From Siphonodentalium dalli (taxonomy: Eukaryota; Mollusca; Scaphopoda; Gadilida; Siphonodentaliidae), in the NCBI GenBank assembly GCA_032622095.1, contig CP136068.1, forward strand, positions 128,719,989-128,783,988: a stretch of 64,000 nucleotides of DNA. The letters are read 5' to 3'. The notes beneath the pieces were generated by a model. The model did not search any database. It saw nothing but the letters and a program-made list of their open reading frames with translations, and had not been told where the DNA came from. Numbering within the stretch: the stretch's first letter is position 1; the number at the start of each line of letters is the position of its first letter. Of the stretch, positions 42,347-54,100 are shown piece by piece. Position numbers and translations under genes: made by a program.

Positions 42347-42851
42347 ACATGATGGGGAATCACGTGGTTTCGAGGTTTGTGAGTACCACGCATTCAAAAT
42401 GTGCAAATACACAAAATCATAATATACGAGAAGCTGACACAAAGCATAGCAGTTTTACTGTTACGAGCACATGCTGGTTTATTTTTGAAACAAGTTGATA
42501 CCTTATTTGTTCGGAAATACTTAGTGATTTTCTATAACATTCTGACCAAAGTTGCCAGTCAGAGGTGCGTGGAATACACCAGTCCATACATCTTGGAAAA
42601 TCCTTTCGACTGACAACTTTGGTCAGAATGTTAGAGCAAACAAATGTGAATATGGACATAAATGAGGTATCGGCTTGTTTGAAAAATAGTATAGCATCTG
42701 CACATATATAGCTGTCAAAATACTATGTAACATGTCATATCTTAGTTTATTATCTTTTTTCCTCGTTTCTGGTCGTATTTTTGGTCACCTCGGCCATTTT
42801 GAATGCGTGATACTCATCAACTCGAAACCACGTGATTCCACACCATGTTAA
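42343..42851. mobile_element. Family I TTAA element with long inverted ends
   Basis: Ends TTAAACATGATGGGGAATCA and CGTGATTCCACACCATGTTAA pair over about 60 bp, including AATCACGTGGTTTCGAG and ACGCATTCAAAATG. TTAA at both borders. Nested inside is a second hairpin, TAACATTCTGACCAAAGTTG (42535) with CAACTTTGGTCAGAATGTTA (42615). Confidence 0.75.
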
Positions 42852-43300
42852 AGCTTGACTGGAGCAGGACATATAAAACCCACTAGCTAGTCAAAATGTC
42901 TCTGGCATGACTCAACGCGCTGCACATCTGGTGCCATACATGTATGTGGCTCGATCCTATTTTATATGATGCAGTCCTTCCCACAAGTAAAATACAGCGA
43001 GAGCACTTATTTTCTATCACAATTCTGAAGACGGGTGTAATTGCACCCGTAATATAATCGTAAATTGGGTTTTTCTCAAATAAAATGTCATTGTGGGAAA
43101 GACCTATGTTACACTTTCACATGCCCATAATTTAACTGAGATGGGAAAGGTTCTAAATATACCTTCAAATAGCTCAATATTGAATCAAGGATCACAGTGA
43201 CCATAAACATTTTTTTAAGAGGGATGAGTGCGAATTTTAGCCATAGTGAGTTTGCACCATTCCAGGATCGCCCTAGCGCAACCCGTGTTGTGAACATCAT

Positions 43301-44378
43301 CAAGTCTGAGTTTAGTGTGCCTGTCATTTGCAGAACGAGGTCCCCAGATGTGAATTTAGTGACGCTATCCTGCACAGCAGGCTAGCATCACCAAATTCAC
43401 CCTCTTGGAACCTCATTCTGCATGGCCTCATCTGCTATGGGAGACATAGACTCAGATTGAAGTTCCCAAATGGTGAATATTGTGATGTACACCCTTTGGG
43501 AACCTCAATTATGCAATTATGTGTCGTCTGCCAATTTGGGGATATAGAAAAACTAAACTAAACTAGAGGTGTGACTGTCCCAATGGGACTACGGATACCC
43601 CCCTGTTTTTAAAATACTAAGATGTCTCACATGTCAGTAAACATTTAGTTAAAATAATAAAATAACAGTTCCCATTGCAGGTGTACAACCATAACCCTAA
43701 TCTTAAACCTATTGACCGAAAAATGTAGGAATAAAAGCTCGGACAAAATTATGCATGTTGCAAAAAAAGTTTCTAAGTCGAAAAAGGGGGATAACTCCAC
43801 CAAAAAATGTCGGACAGACGTCATAATCGCAGGTGCACAAGTTCCCATGGTACTAAATATCTGTGCCACGTTTTAAAAAAATTGACCGAAAAATGTAGGA
43901 ATAAAAGCTCGGACAAAAGTATACATGTTGCAAAAAATTTCTAAGTCGAAAAAGGGGGGATAACTCCAGCAAAAAAAGTCCGACAGACGTCATAATCGCA
44001 GGTGCACAGGTTCCCATGGTGGTTGATGTCTGTGCCAAGTTTCACGGAAATTGATCAAAAAACGACTGAGAAAAACTCCGGACAAATTTGTGTCCACGGA
44101 CGGACGACGACGACGGACGGACGGACGGACAAGCTGACTCCAGTATACCCCCCCCCCTAACTTCGTTGCGGGGGGTATAAAAAGAAATAAAATCTGTGTG
44201 AAGAAGTTTCTATAGAAATTTGATAATAAAGCCTTTCCAGAGAAAATGAGGTCTAAGCAGAGTGAGGTCCCCAGAGGGTGAACTTAGTGATGCTAGCCCA
44301 CTATGTGGGATAGCGTCAATAAATTCACCCTCTGGGGACCTCATTCTGCAAATGACAGGCACCTCATTCTCAGGCCTG
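43301..44378. mobile_element. Family C element split by a nested pearl-like element
   Basis: Left part CAAGTCTGAGTTTAGTGTGC to GGGATATAGAAAAACTAAAC (about 43564). Right part resumes at about 44179 (AAAGAAATAAAATCTGTGTG) and ends CTCATTCTCAGGCCTG. The intact C copy at 1418 is continuous across this junction. Confidence 0.75.
43565..44178. mobile_element. Pearl-like element: two 170-bp tandem units and a GGAC microsatellite
   Basis: Units starting GACCGAAAAATGTAGGAATA at 43714 and 43884, with a partial third at 44053 (GATCAAAAAACGACTGAG). They are followed by (GGAC)n at 44098-44131, then CAAGCTGACTCCAGTATACC and a CCCCCC...GGGGGGTATAA terminal stem. Tandem cores beside a tetranucleotide run are the described layout of bivalve pearl elements; family membership is inference. 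Confidence 0.6.
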
Positions 44379-44386
44379 AACGTGGT

Positions 44387-44836
44387 ATAAAACAGTGTCA
44401 CGCTACAGTATTGACTGACAGGATGTTTCACAAAATTTTGAAATAAATCTATTGCAGAGATATCGCTCTTTAACATCCAAGATGGGGTAACTCAAGATGC
44501 TTTGCACACACTAATTATTTGGTCGCAATTTATGAATATGGCACAATTTATCTTCATAAATTAATATTAGAATCATAAAAATAAAGAAAGAACAAAAACA
44601 TTCAGTGAGACAAAAGCAATGAAAGTCTTTGAAAAAGGCATTGTCAGTAAGTATATAGTTCTACTAGCTGATCAAACAGTTTATTCAGTGTCGGAGGGGC
44701 CTGTGGACCCTGCTCAAATTTTTTTTTAGATTGAGCTATTTGCTCAAATTAAAAAACCTTTTTTTTATTTTTATTTTTTTAATTAATTTTTTTTAAATCA
44801 TAATTTTGAAAAACTAAACGCTGTTATAACCTCCGC
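44387..44836. other. Intergenic, nothing recognised
   Basis: AT-rich with long T and A runs near 44735-44800. No exon for the adjacent minus-strand hydrolase identified. Confidence 0.4.
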
Positions 44837-44952
44837 CAGGGTACCCCGAGTCACCACACCAAAATTGGTTGAAATCGGACCAGCAGTCTGGGAGAAAAAT
44901 ATCCAGACAGACCGATGGACAGACCGGTCCTACTCTTTTATATATATAGATT
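44837..44952. repeat. 3'-end fragment of a dispersed repeat with GACA/GACC motifs
   Basis: ACCAAAATTGGTTGAAATCG, then CCAGACAGACCGATGGACAG and a TTTATATATATAGATTA tail. The same tail style is seen at 57008. Confidence 0.45.
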
Positions 44953-45018
44953 ACACATGTCGAGCATGTATATATTGATGGTAAATTAAATATATATGTC
45001 AGTAGTTAGGAATTTTAC

Positions 45019-45193
45019 CTTCTTTTTCAGTCTTTCCCTCATCGTACATTTTGAAATGTTCTTCATCTAGCCCCAAATATTTGGCATATTCCTCGATCAT
45101 CCCACGGTTTTTTGCAACAATTTTGTCCTGTAAGCCATAAAACAACACCCTGGGTGTTCTCATTGAATTAACAGCCATTAGATGACCAGGAAC
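45019..45193 (-). CDS. Hydrolase gene coding exon 5 (acid residue)
   Basis: Acceptor ATTCTACAG; reads VPGHLMAVNSMRTPRVLFYG, LQDKIVAKNRGMIEEYAKYL and a Lys/Glu-rich tail. YGLQDKIV fits the strand carrying the catalytic acid. Donor GAAG|GTAAAA, one base carried to the unidentified next exon. Confidence 0.83.
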
Positions 45194-48100
45194 CTGTAGA
45201 ATAAAGATACAGTATATACACTTATCAGATGACCTATACATATGTGAAAGGGTCACCTACTTGGAAAACGACAAAATATTAACAACTTAACAATGAGAGA
45301 CACTCATTGCAGGAGTTAACCTATTTAAATGACGAAAACATGCACAAAAAACACTCGTTGACTGCCCTTCGAATCCTGGATGAACCTTCCGAATCCTCAA
45401 AACGATTAAACCCAGCAACAACTAGCCAGAGACATAATTAGTACATATAACTACTGAAGGTAAACTGGACTCACCTTATCAAACTGAATGTTAGCTCCGA
45501 TTCGTGTCATGTCAATGCACTGCTTGATGCTCAAGACATTAAGGGCTTTAGAATAGCCACTAAGTTTCCAACAGAGGAAAAAGAGTCGAATGGGCATCCT
45601 CCAGAAAGGTCGATCCCACCAGGCACTCAGGAAAGTTATCAAACGATACGGTAACTGTCTGAAACAGTTTAAATGGACATGACTCACACAAACCTAAATA
45701 ATTTTTTTTTACATTTATTAAACTCCTATGTGCGATTTCCATTAATTCTGGGTGTTTTAATCATATTAGGAGAACCAAATTGATGCAGAAGTGTAATAAA
45801 TAGAGTAATCAATTAGTTCCGAGAATTAAGTTAAATAATTCACTCGAGGCGAGAGACGTTTAGGTAACAAACGAGCACCCGTTTCTTACCAACATATCTC
45901 TCCTCTCATGAACTATTTAACGAATTTCTCGGAACCAATTAACCCTTTACCCAACAGAAGGGCCCTGTGCCAATGCATTCTCTTATATATGCGAGTCGAC
46001 CATAGGTCGCCTCGCATATATAAGAGAATGCATTGGCTTAACACATTAAAAATTATAAAATTGTTAAAGAATGTAAGAAAAAATGGTAAAAAAAGATTTT
46101 TTTTAGGCCAATGCATTCTCTTATATATGCGAGGCGACCTGTGGTCGACTCGCATATATAAGAGAATGCATTGGCACAGGGCATAACTGTAACTATCACA
46201 ATGTGGTCAAGGAGCCGGTTCCAATGATATCCATATTTGTATGGTTCTATTGAGACAGACCGAAGATATCTTAGGCTGTTGAAGCTTTATTTGGCCGGTT
46301 TTGGCCGTTTTGTTGGGTAAAGGGTTAATTACTCTCTCTATAATTTGGTAAGAGGTACATGTACCATAAATATACAAAATATTCATGTTCCTATGTGGAA
46401 GAATTACGAACAGATTTGTTGATATTGCACTGAAAAACATGCTTTATTTCTTATATTAATTTTTTAGTCAGCTGTCATGTAAAAATTGCAAGTGTAGACA
46501 ATGGGAAGAAAATATAGAGCTGTTGTCACCTTGAAACATTACATAATTTTAATGAAGAAAACAAAGAAAGCAGTCCATGAAGTTTTGAAATACAGTAATG
46601 CTCTAATTATATTTAATCGACCTCTTAACCAAAGCAGAATTATGGGTAACTTTTCAGGATTTAGTCGGAAATATGGCTTGTTGCCATTCATCGGAAAACT
46701 CTCGGGGAGAGCTTTCCGATGAATGGCAACAAGCCATATTTCCGACTAAATCCTGAAAAGTTACCCATAATTCTGCTTTGGTTAAGAGGTTGATTAATTA
46801 GAGCATTACTGTAGTGTCATGTAAAGATAACGTAATATACATTTTCCGGACATTTCATTTCCAATTTCAGAATCCTGATGAATACAAATGGCACCATTCT
46901 TGTATGGGGGCCTGTACAGTGTGTTCGAAGTTGTAGTATTTATGACTACAATGCGACTTTCTGGAACATATAATGCTCGTAGAAAGGTAGATCAGGTATT
47001 TATCAACCTATTTTGATACTGGGAAATTTTGAAAAGCCAATATTATTGGGTGTATTTTGTAGCGCAAACCACCATTGGCTTTAACCCTTTCAGTGCCAAG
47101 TCCAATTTCCTGATGATATGTTCAGATAATAAGTCTATCGAAATGGTCTTATTATCTGAACATTTCCCACCAATGGATCAGACTGATTATGCATTGTGCC
47201 GATATATATATATACACAATAGGTTATGGTTGTATGTACATACATCTGATGTCACGCATAATTCACAATATAATTTTCTACCAGACCACTTTTTCGAGAA
47301 AAAATCGTGTGACTTCCGGCAATGGTTGCCCAAAAGCAAGGAATCAACAATGGAACAATATGATGAAAAGAAAATTTTCTACTTCACATCTTCCGATCAA
47401 TTCCTATGTGATAATGAGCAATTTAATTATTATAAATAAATTGTTTAAATTTCGGTGAATTTCGTTGCTTAGCTTTCATAACATCAAATTGTCATTTGGC
47501 TTTGTGAGCTAAAATTCAGACAAGACAGCACTTGTCATGTCCCCTCCAGATAACTGATTTCAGCTCACTAGACCAGATCTTTATATGCAGACAAGCTTCA
47601 ATTACTAAAATAAGTGACAGTTATATAGGGTCTACCGGTACCTTATCCGTATGAAACCTCTTTTCTATTCAGGTTTCCGCTCATCGATGTGCCTCTATCA
47701 GGCGGAACTTAAATATTACTATAGGTCTGAAGGTTGCATACTTAATTATCGGCTTTATTACAGCGATATATAACATTAAATATTATAAATATATTATTTA
47801 ATAAATAATACCCGTGTAATCAATGGCATGGAGATGGAGATGGAGAGACACACTCATGGACACTAATGAATTCCATAGTCCCCTGAAATTTTTTTCAGGG
47901 AATAAATCAAGTCAAAATTGTTTTACTGAAAAAAAGATATGACTATTCTCTCGGTGATAAACAGTTTAATAGAAATGTAATTGTCGCAAGAATGTCTTGA
48001 AAGTTCAATTTTAAACTGAATCAAGTATTTTGTATGTGCAGAAACTCGAAAGAGAACAGGAATGAAAAAATTCAAAGAAAGTTGTCGCTTCGCGAGTTGA

Positions 48101-51100
48101 TGTAATTCCTGAGAAAAGATTGACTGTGCTCACAGAATTTTTAATTTTTTTTCATATGAACACACACCAGTAAATAAATGTCTGTATTTTCTCACGTTTG
48201 GGGTCGGTTCTCGGCTTTTGGCATCTGAGTTTGGTATAGTAGTGTGCTAAATTTAAAATAACACTATACTGCTTAAAATCCATTGGAAGTGTGGAGAATC
48301 AAATTGATTCTGACCATTTCATAGCTGAGAATCGAAAACAAAAAATAGTGATGTTTCCCGTAACACGCCCACCCCCAAGTCCAGACCTCAGCCCCTACTA
48401 AATTTTAAATAATACCTGCCAAAACCAAAAAAAAATTGTTTTTATAGATCTCCGATCATAGTAAAACAGTGCTGATCAGTTGTCAATCTGAGTTATTTAC
48501 ACAAGAAATCAGTGTTTTTAAGATGGCAGCGCCCTTTTGTATACAGCCCGGTTCATATACCATACATAGTTTTATATATGTATCCACAAAAACAAATTAA
48601 AGAGAAACAAAATAATTTCCTTGTCGCCTGCCCCTACTTTTTACCCTATGTATCTGTATCTGTAATGTTGCGCTGCAGAATCCAATTCTGGCATAAATGA
48701 AGCGGGAACATCACTATTTTATTAGGCCTAAGTTTTTTTATTTTTTGAAGATTTAATAATTTCTGTTGATGATAAGGTATGTGTAGTCATGCATATATGA
48801 AAACAATTCACCAGAACTCCGAAGGCCTTGGTTTTAAGCTGTTTGAGTTAGCATCAGGTTTTAAAATATGACGAGACTGATTCTCGTAAAAGCAGCTGAT
48901 TCATTGTAGAAATGCTATATTTTGATTCTCACAAAATATTTTATGGATTTTACGGTCTGAGCAAGTTACATTACACACCTGGTACCATTCAACTACAGTA
49001 TATAGGGTTTTATAAATTAGGAACTAGAAAATATATATATTATACTTACTTGAAGACCAAATGAGGACCCGGAGAGAGGAATGCCATGGCTTTGGTACAT
49101 TCTCTGTTGAGAATAGATGGTAGTGCAACCATTGGATAACATCCACCACTGTGTCCAACCATAAGGTGAACTCTAAAACAAAACAGTTGATCATGAATAT
49201 ACACTACCGGATGCATCATGAAGCTTTCATATCATACACAAGTGTATCAAGGACATACAGTAAACACAAGAAAAATATGTTTGTTCTTTTATGACAACAA
49301 GATGAAACTGTATCTCAATGTTTCATTTGTTCAACTTTAACGATCCTGACACCCCCAAAGACAGCAAGGAGGTTTGGAAAATTTCCAACTGCTGGCAATT
49401 TCAGACCCAAATTTTGACCACAAGCAACCAAAAATACCAAATGAGGAAATAATATGGTACTGTAAGTCTAAAAACAACAAATTTCAAACTACAGGTAGAT
49501 ACTGGAAGGAAAATCAAACAATAGGAACAATTACAACCTATGAATGGTGCAAAATTTCCAACTACTATTATGTCAGGCCAGGCATGAAATTTTCCAAGTG
49601 TTGAACATTTTTACCAAAGTTTGGTAGCAGGGTATCAGGGCCCCCACCTGTGTTACCACTACACTGAGGCTATCTAAATTCTAAATACTTACTGTTCAAT
49701 ACCCAGCGCTTGTAGGAATGCATTCAGAAGGAGAGCTCTGGATTCTGTTGATTGATTAAAGGCATCTTCAGAGTGTCTGGTCACAGCTGATGTCTGACCA
49801 TTACCTAGAAAACAATAAACATCTTGCAGGCCTGCAAATTTGAGGCGAACAATAGTTCAGTACACCTGGAGGTTACCTAAAATGAAAATGCCGTGAACGA
49901 AAAATAGGTCGCACCAAAGTTTTATGTAGTTCTCGCAATAACTGATTCTCACATTAATTATTGCTCAATCAAGTCCCGCAATGAGACATTCAAATTCATG
50001 ACATTAGTTCAATGAGTTGTCCATCTGTAGTGATTATAATAGTTTGTGTAACCCATGGGTTACCTAAGCACAAACCAGGCAAACAACAAATAGGTTACGC
50101 ATAATTTTGAAATCTGCAGGCCTGTGTTGATGAGAATTACAAATAACATACTAGTACTGGTACATGTATTTAAAATTAGTTCATCTTAAAGCTATGCAAA
50201 TATGGGGTTATCATAAAACATTTGTAGGAAGATATGCTGTGGTGGATACATGTAGATGATCAAAACAGGCAAAACAATCAAATAAGGTCTAGAAAAAGAC
50301 ATTTGTTCTGCTAATCTGACCGACCACATTTTGAACTGTCACAGCTTCCCATTTTATTGTAAATTCAGAACCCCCCCCCCAATATAAGTCTAAGTATAAG
50401 TCTAACAACAAATGTCTTTTGAGGAGTTAAAGACTTGTGCATCATTTAAATGTATAAACTCATGTAGATGTAGTTTAATTAATATAGTTGGGTTTTGATG
50501 TTAAACTTGGAACATGGAACTTGAATTGTTTTGTCTATACACATGCAAGTACATACTGTTGTAACAGTCTTACCGTAACATGTAGTGGCCTCAGTGACAA
50601 GGAAGCACTTTTTCCTTATACAGGTTCATTATAGCTCAGAATTTTGTTTGTTGAAAATGAAGCATGTATTTTCTGTGAAAGAGGCAATAATTAAAGTTCG
50701 GAGACATATCTAGTATTATTTATCTTTTAAGTAGGGCCCTGCGAACGTTCGAAATTCGAATTGAATCTCGAATCGCTTCCGAGATTCGATTCGATTCGTT
50801 TTCGAACCCAGGACATCGAATCTTTTCGAATCTTTCATGCCGCACTGTGTACCATCTAACTCACATTATTTTACTCGACAAACACGTGGCAAACTGTCCA
50901 CACACATTGTTAAAACGTATACAACTAACACGATTGTATGTTTGAATTGTTTGCATCATCGCATGGTGATTATAGTGTTACAATGTACTGTATACCGTAT
51001 AAATACATGCGCGCGACAATGTATAGAACTTAATTACTCCCCATTAATATCCGGTTGACATCGTCTTATTTGTTGGTAGGTAGGCCTACACGAAATCAGG

Positions 51101-54100
51101 TAGATAAGTTGCTAGAGATAATTAGAGTTATGTTTAAACTTTAGGGTTAGAACTGTTAGGTTTGTGATTAGGTTTGTGGTTAGGGTTTCTACAACCATGC
51201 ACAAACCTAACCATAACCCTAACACTAACCCTCCCATGTCTACCATATTTCGTGAATGTTCTATACATGTATACCCTATGTTGCATATAAATGCTATACT
51301 TGCGTGATTGTGTTGACGACCAACGAATTAAGATTGTGAATAATACACATATAATCATGTTGAAAATTCACTATAATAAGGTCGAACTTGACGTTATTGA
51401 CTGTTTACTGATTGTTTTCGAATGCAAATAGTGCTAAATCTCGATGTCTTCCGTTCACGCTGATTCGATTCGATTCGCGAATCTATCCAATGATTCGATT
51501 CGAGATTCGATTCGAACTAAAAATCACAATTCGCAGGGCCCTACTTTTAAGAGAATTAATATGACGTTGGTTATGTTTTAAATCTGACTTTTTGGGAAAA
51601 AGAGTGGCAAGTCTAATAAAACAACATATGTATAATGTGTATGATACATGTATGACTCAATTTTCCCATGTGATGTGACTATACATGTATGTACATCCCT
51701 ACTTCATCTTACAACTGGTTTACAGTACAGAAAGCGTGTGGTGTAAGTAAAACAATCAACATCATGTGGAGGTTTTTGAGAGAGTGATTCACGGTGGCCC
51801 ATTTCAAAATAAACTAGAGAGAAAGGTCTCCGCTATGGCGTGAACAAGTAGATGTCAGCATTTTGCGGCGATTCTCTGGGATCCGCAGTGATTCCTAGTG
51901 ATCACCGGCAAGTCTCCCAGACATTTGTTTATTCATCTTAATCCGATCCACTCAAGTTCACTGTGGGTCACCGTGGAAAAATCACTGCAAATGCTGGTGA
52001 TCTACGGCAGGCTTAGGGGGTTCCCACGGTGATGAATGTTTTCCTCACACCACACACTTGCTGTACCGGTACTGTATTCCAAATAAAGTCATTAGTAAAA
52101 GTCAACATGACTTATTCCCTTATATTGATGATGATGATGATGTCTTCAGAAGACAAAATGTTTCGTGAAAGAGAAATTTAAGAGTTGACAATTTCTTTAT
52201 AGTTATACACTGTAATTATCAGAAGGTTGATGCTTGGGAATTAAAAGATGGGGTGGGCATTATATTGATGAATTAATTGATAGAATTTTTTTGAAGAAAA
52301 ATAAAAAGCAATTACATGTACTCTCGGGATCCAAATAATAGTAGGGGGTGGAATAATAGTACAGGGGTGAAATTTCCTTTAAAATAAATAATAGTACGGG
52401 GGCACAATAATAGTACAGGGAGGAATAATCGGAAATCACCACTAAAGTATGGGTAAAAAATTGTGGTTAGTTTCATATGTTCTCATACAGAGATCATTGA
52501 AGAAAAATTATTCAATTCATTTTGAACTAATACCAAGTGTCACCCACATTTTTGGATAATACATTGATGTTTAAAATGAATGGTTCCGTAGCCACAGTAG
52601 AATATTGGGATTTTTTCATGATTTTAGCTTTTAAAACTCTGATAAATGAATTACAAGACACATGATTTTCAAATCAATTAAGAAAAATTCCCATAATTCT
52701 GCAGTGGTTAATAAATCATTTACTTTACAGCATCATTGCATAAGGAAGAAACTATAGGATTATATACCAGACACATGTTTCAAATAACATTTCAAAAGTG
52801 ACAGTATATCACTGTACAAGAATATCACGCAAATTGACAGTTCAATTAAAGTCAGATGTCGATGAATTTGTAGATCTATTTATAAATTATAAAAAAATGT
52901 ATCAATGGGGTCCCAACATGTGCGATGTGTGTTTTCTATGAGATGACCGATGTCAATAAAATATTGGCGTGTGTGCGTTGACTGCTAGTGTTATGAAGAT
53001 GAAAGCATGCGATCGCTCACCGATCGCCATAATAAAACGATAAATGCCGACAATACCCCGAAAATATTCACACTGATTACAGTGCTAATTAAATGTACCA
53101 GCAGTTCAGTTTATTGCAATCCCCATTGTGAACCCCGCGAATACGTGCTTGCCGAAACCAAACTCACAGTGCATGGACGGCATTGGACGCATTCATTACT
53201 GCTCTATAGGGAATTTCGCCTCAACAGTACACTCGTGGTTGCGACATACACATACGCATTTCGTTTTACAGTTACTTCTCTAATACACACTATTGACTAA
53301 ATGCTAGCAAGTTATTTGCCACTAATTCAGGCCAATGTGAATACAGTTTGACACGAAATATAAATAGACTGATCGGTGTTCCCACGACAAAATGACGTCA
53401 AGATTCTCACGTAAAATGTGCGCGTACCCAGCTGTCGATGTAAACATCGCAGGCTATATTTAAAGTACAAACAATTAATAACTGAATGTTCAAGTGTTTC
53501 AAACATACACATTTAGCTTAGGTTTAAGCACATAAATTCATATTTTTTTTTACACATTTAGCTGAAATTTAATAAACGTAGGGTCCCAAATAAGCAGCGT
53601 ACAGGGGGGATTTCTCCTTGAAAATAGTTCCCGAGAGTACCTACCTACGGACCTTATTTTTTCAGTCCATTAATAATGGAAACAAAGGTCTTTTTTAGAC
53701 CTAATGGTGTGTATGAGGCTTTTTTTTAGAATCTGGCACAGAATTATGGCAAAATTGCTAGTATGTGTCGAGTCAGAATGTCAACAGCCCTCTTAATTCA
53801 GATTGTTTGGCTTCGGCAATCCGCTACGGCAACAGTATGCCGTGCCCCAGTTTGCTTCAGCAAATTGCTTCGGCAATGCTGATTGCCGTAGCCAATTATG
53901 AAGGCTGTGTCAATCACCTTTAATTCAAAACTTGATCATTGATCGTCGAGCATTGGTGCATTGCCCCTCCCCCCCCCCCCCCCCAAAAAAACATTTGAAC
54001 TCATTGTATCCAACTCTGTATTAGGGTCCTGCGAATTGGGGATTTTGATCGAATCGAATATCGAATCGAATTCAGGAAATCGAATCGAATATAGATTCTA

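Noticed and set aside
43645-44038. Two similar minus-strand frames (MAQIFSTMGTCAPAIMTSV and MAQTSTTMGTCAPAIMTSV)
   Set aside because: They are the two 170-bp tandem units of the pearl-like element read in one frame.
53007-53300. 97-codon plus-strand frame
   Set aside because: Non-repetitive but without domain, splice partners or protein-like composition; probably chance within a candidate transposon.
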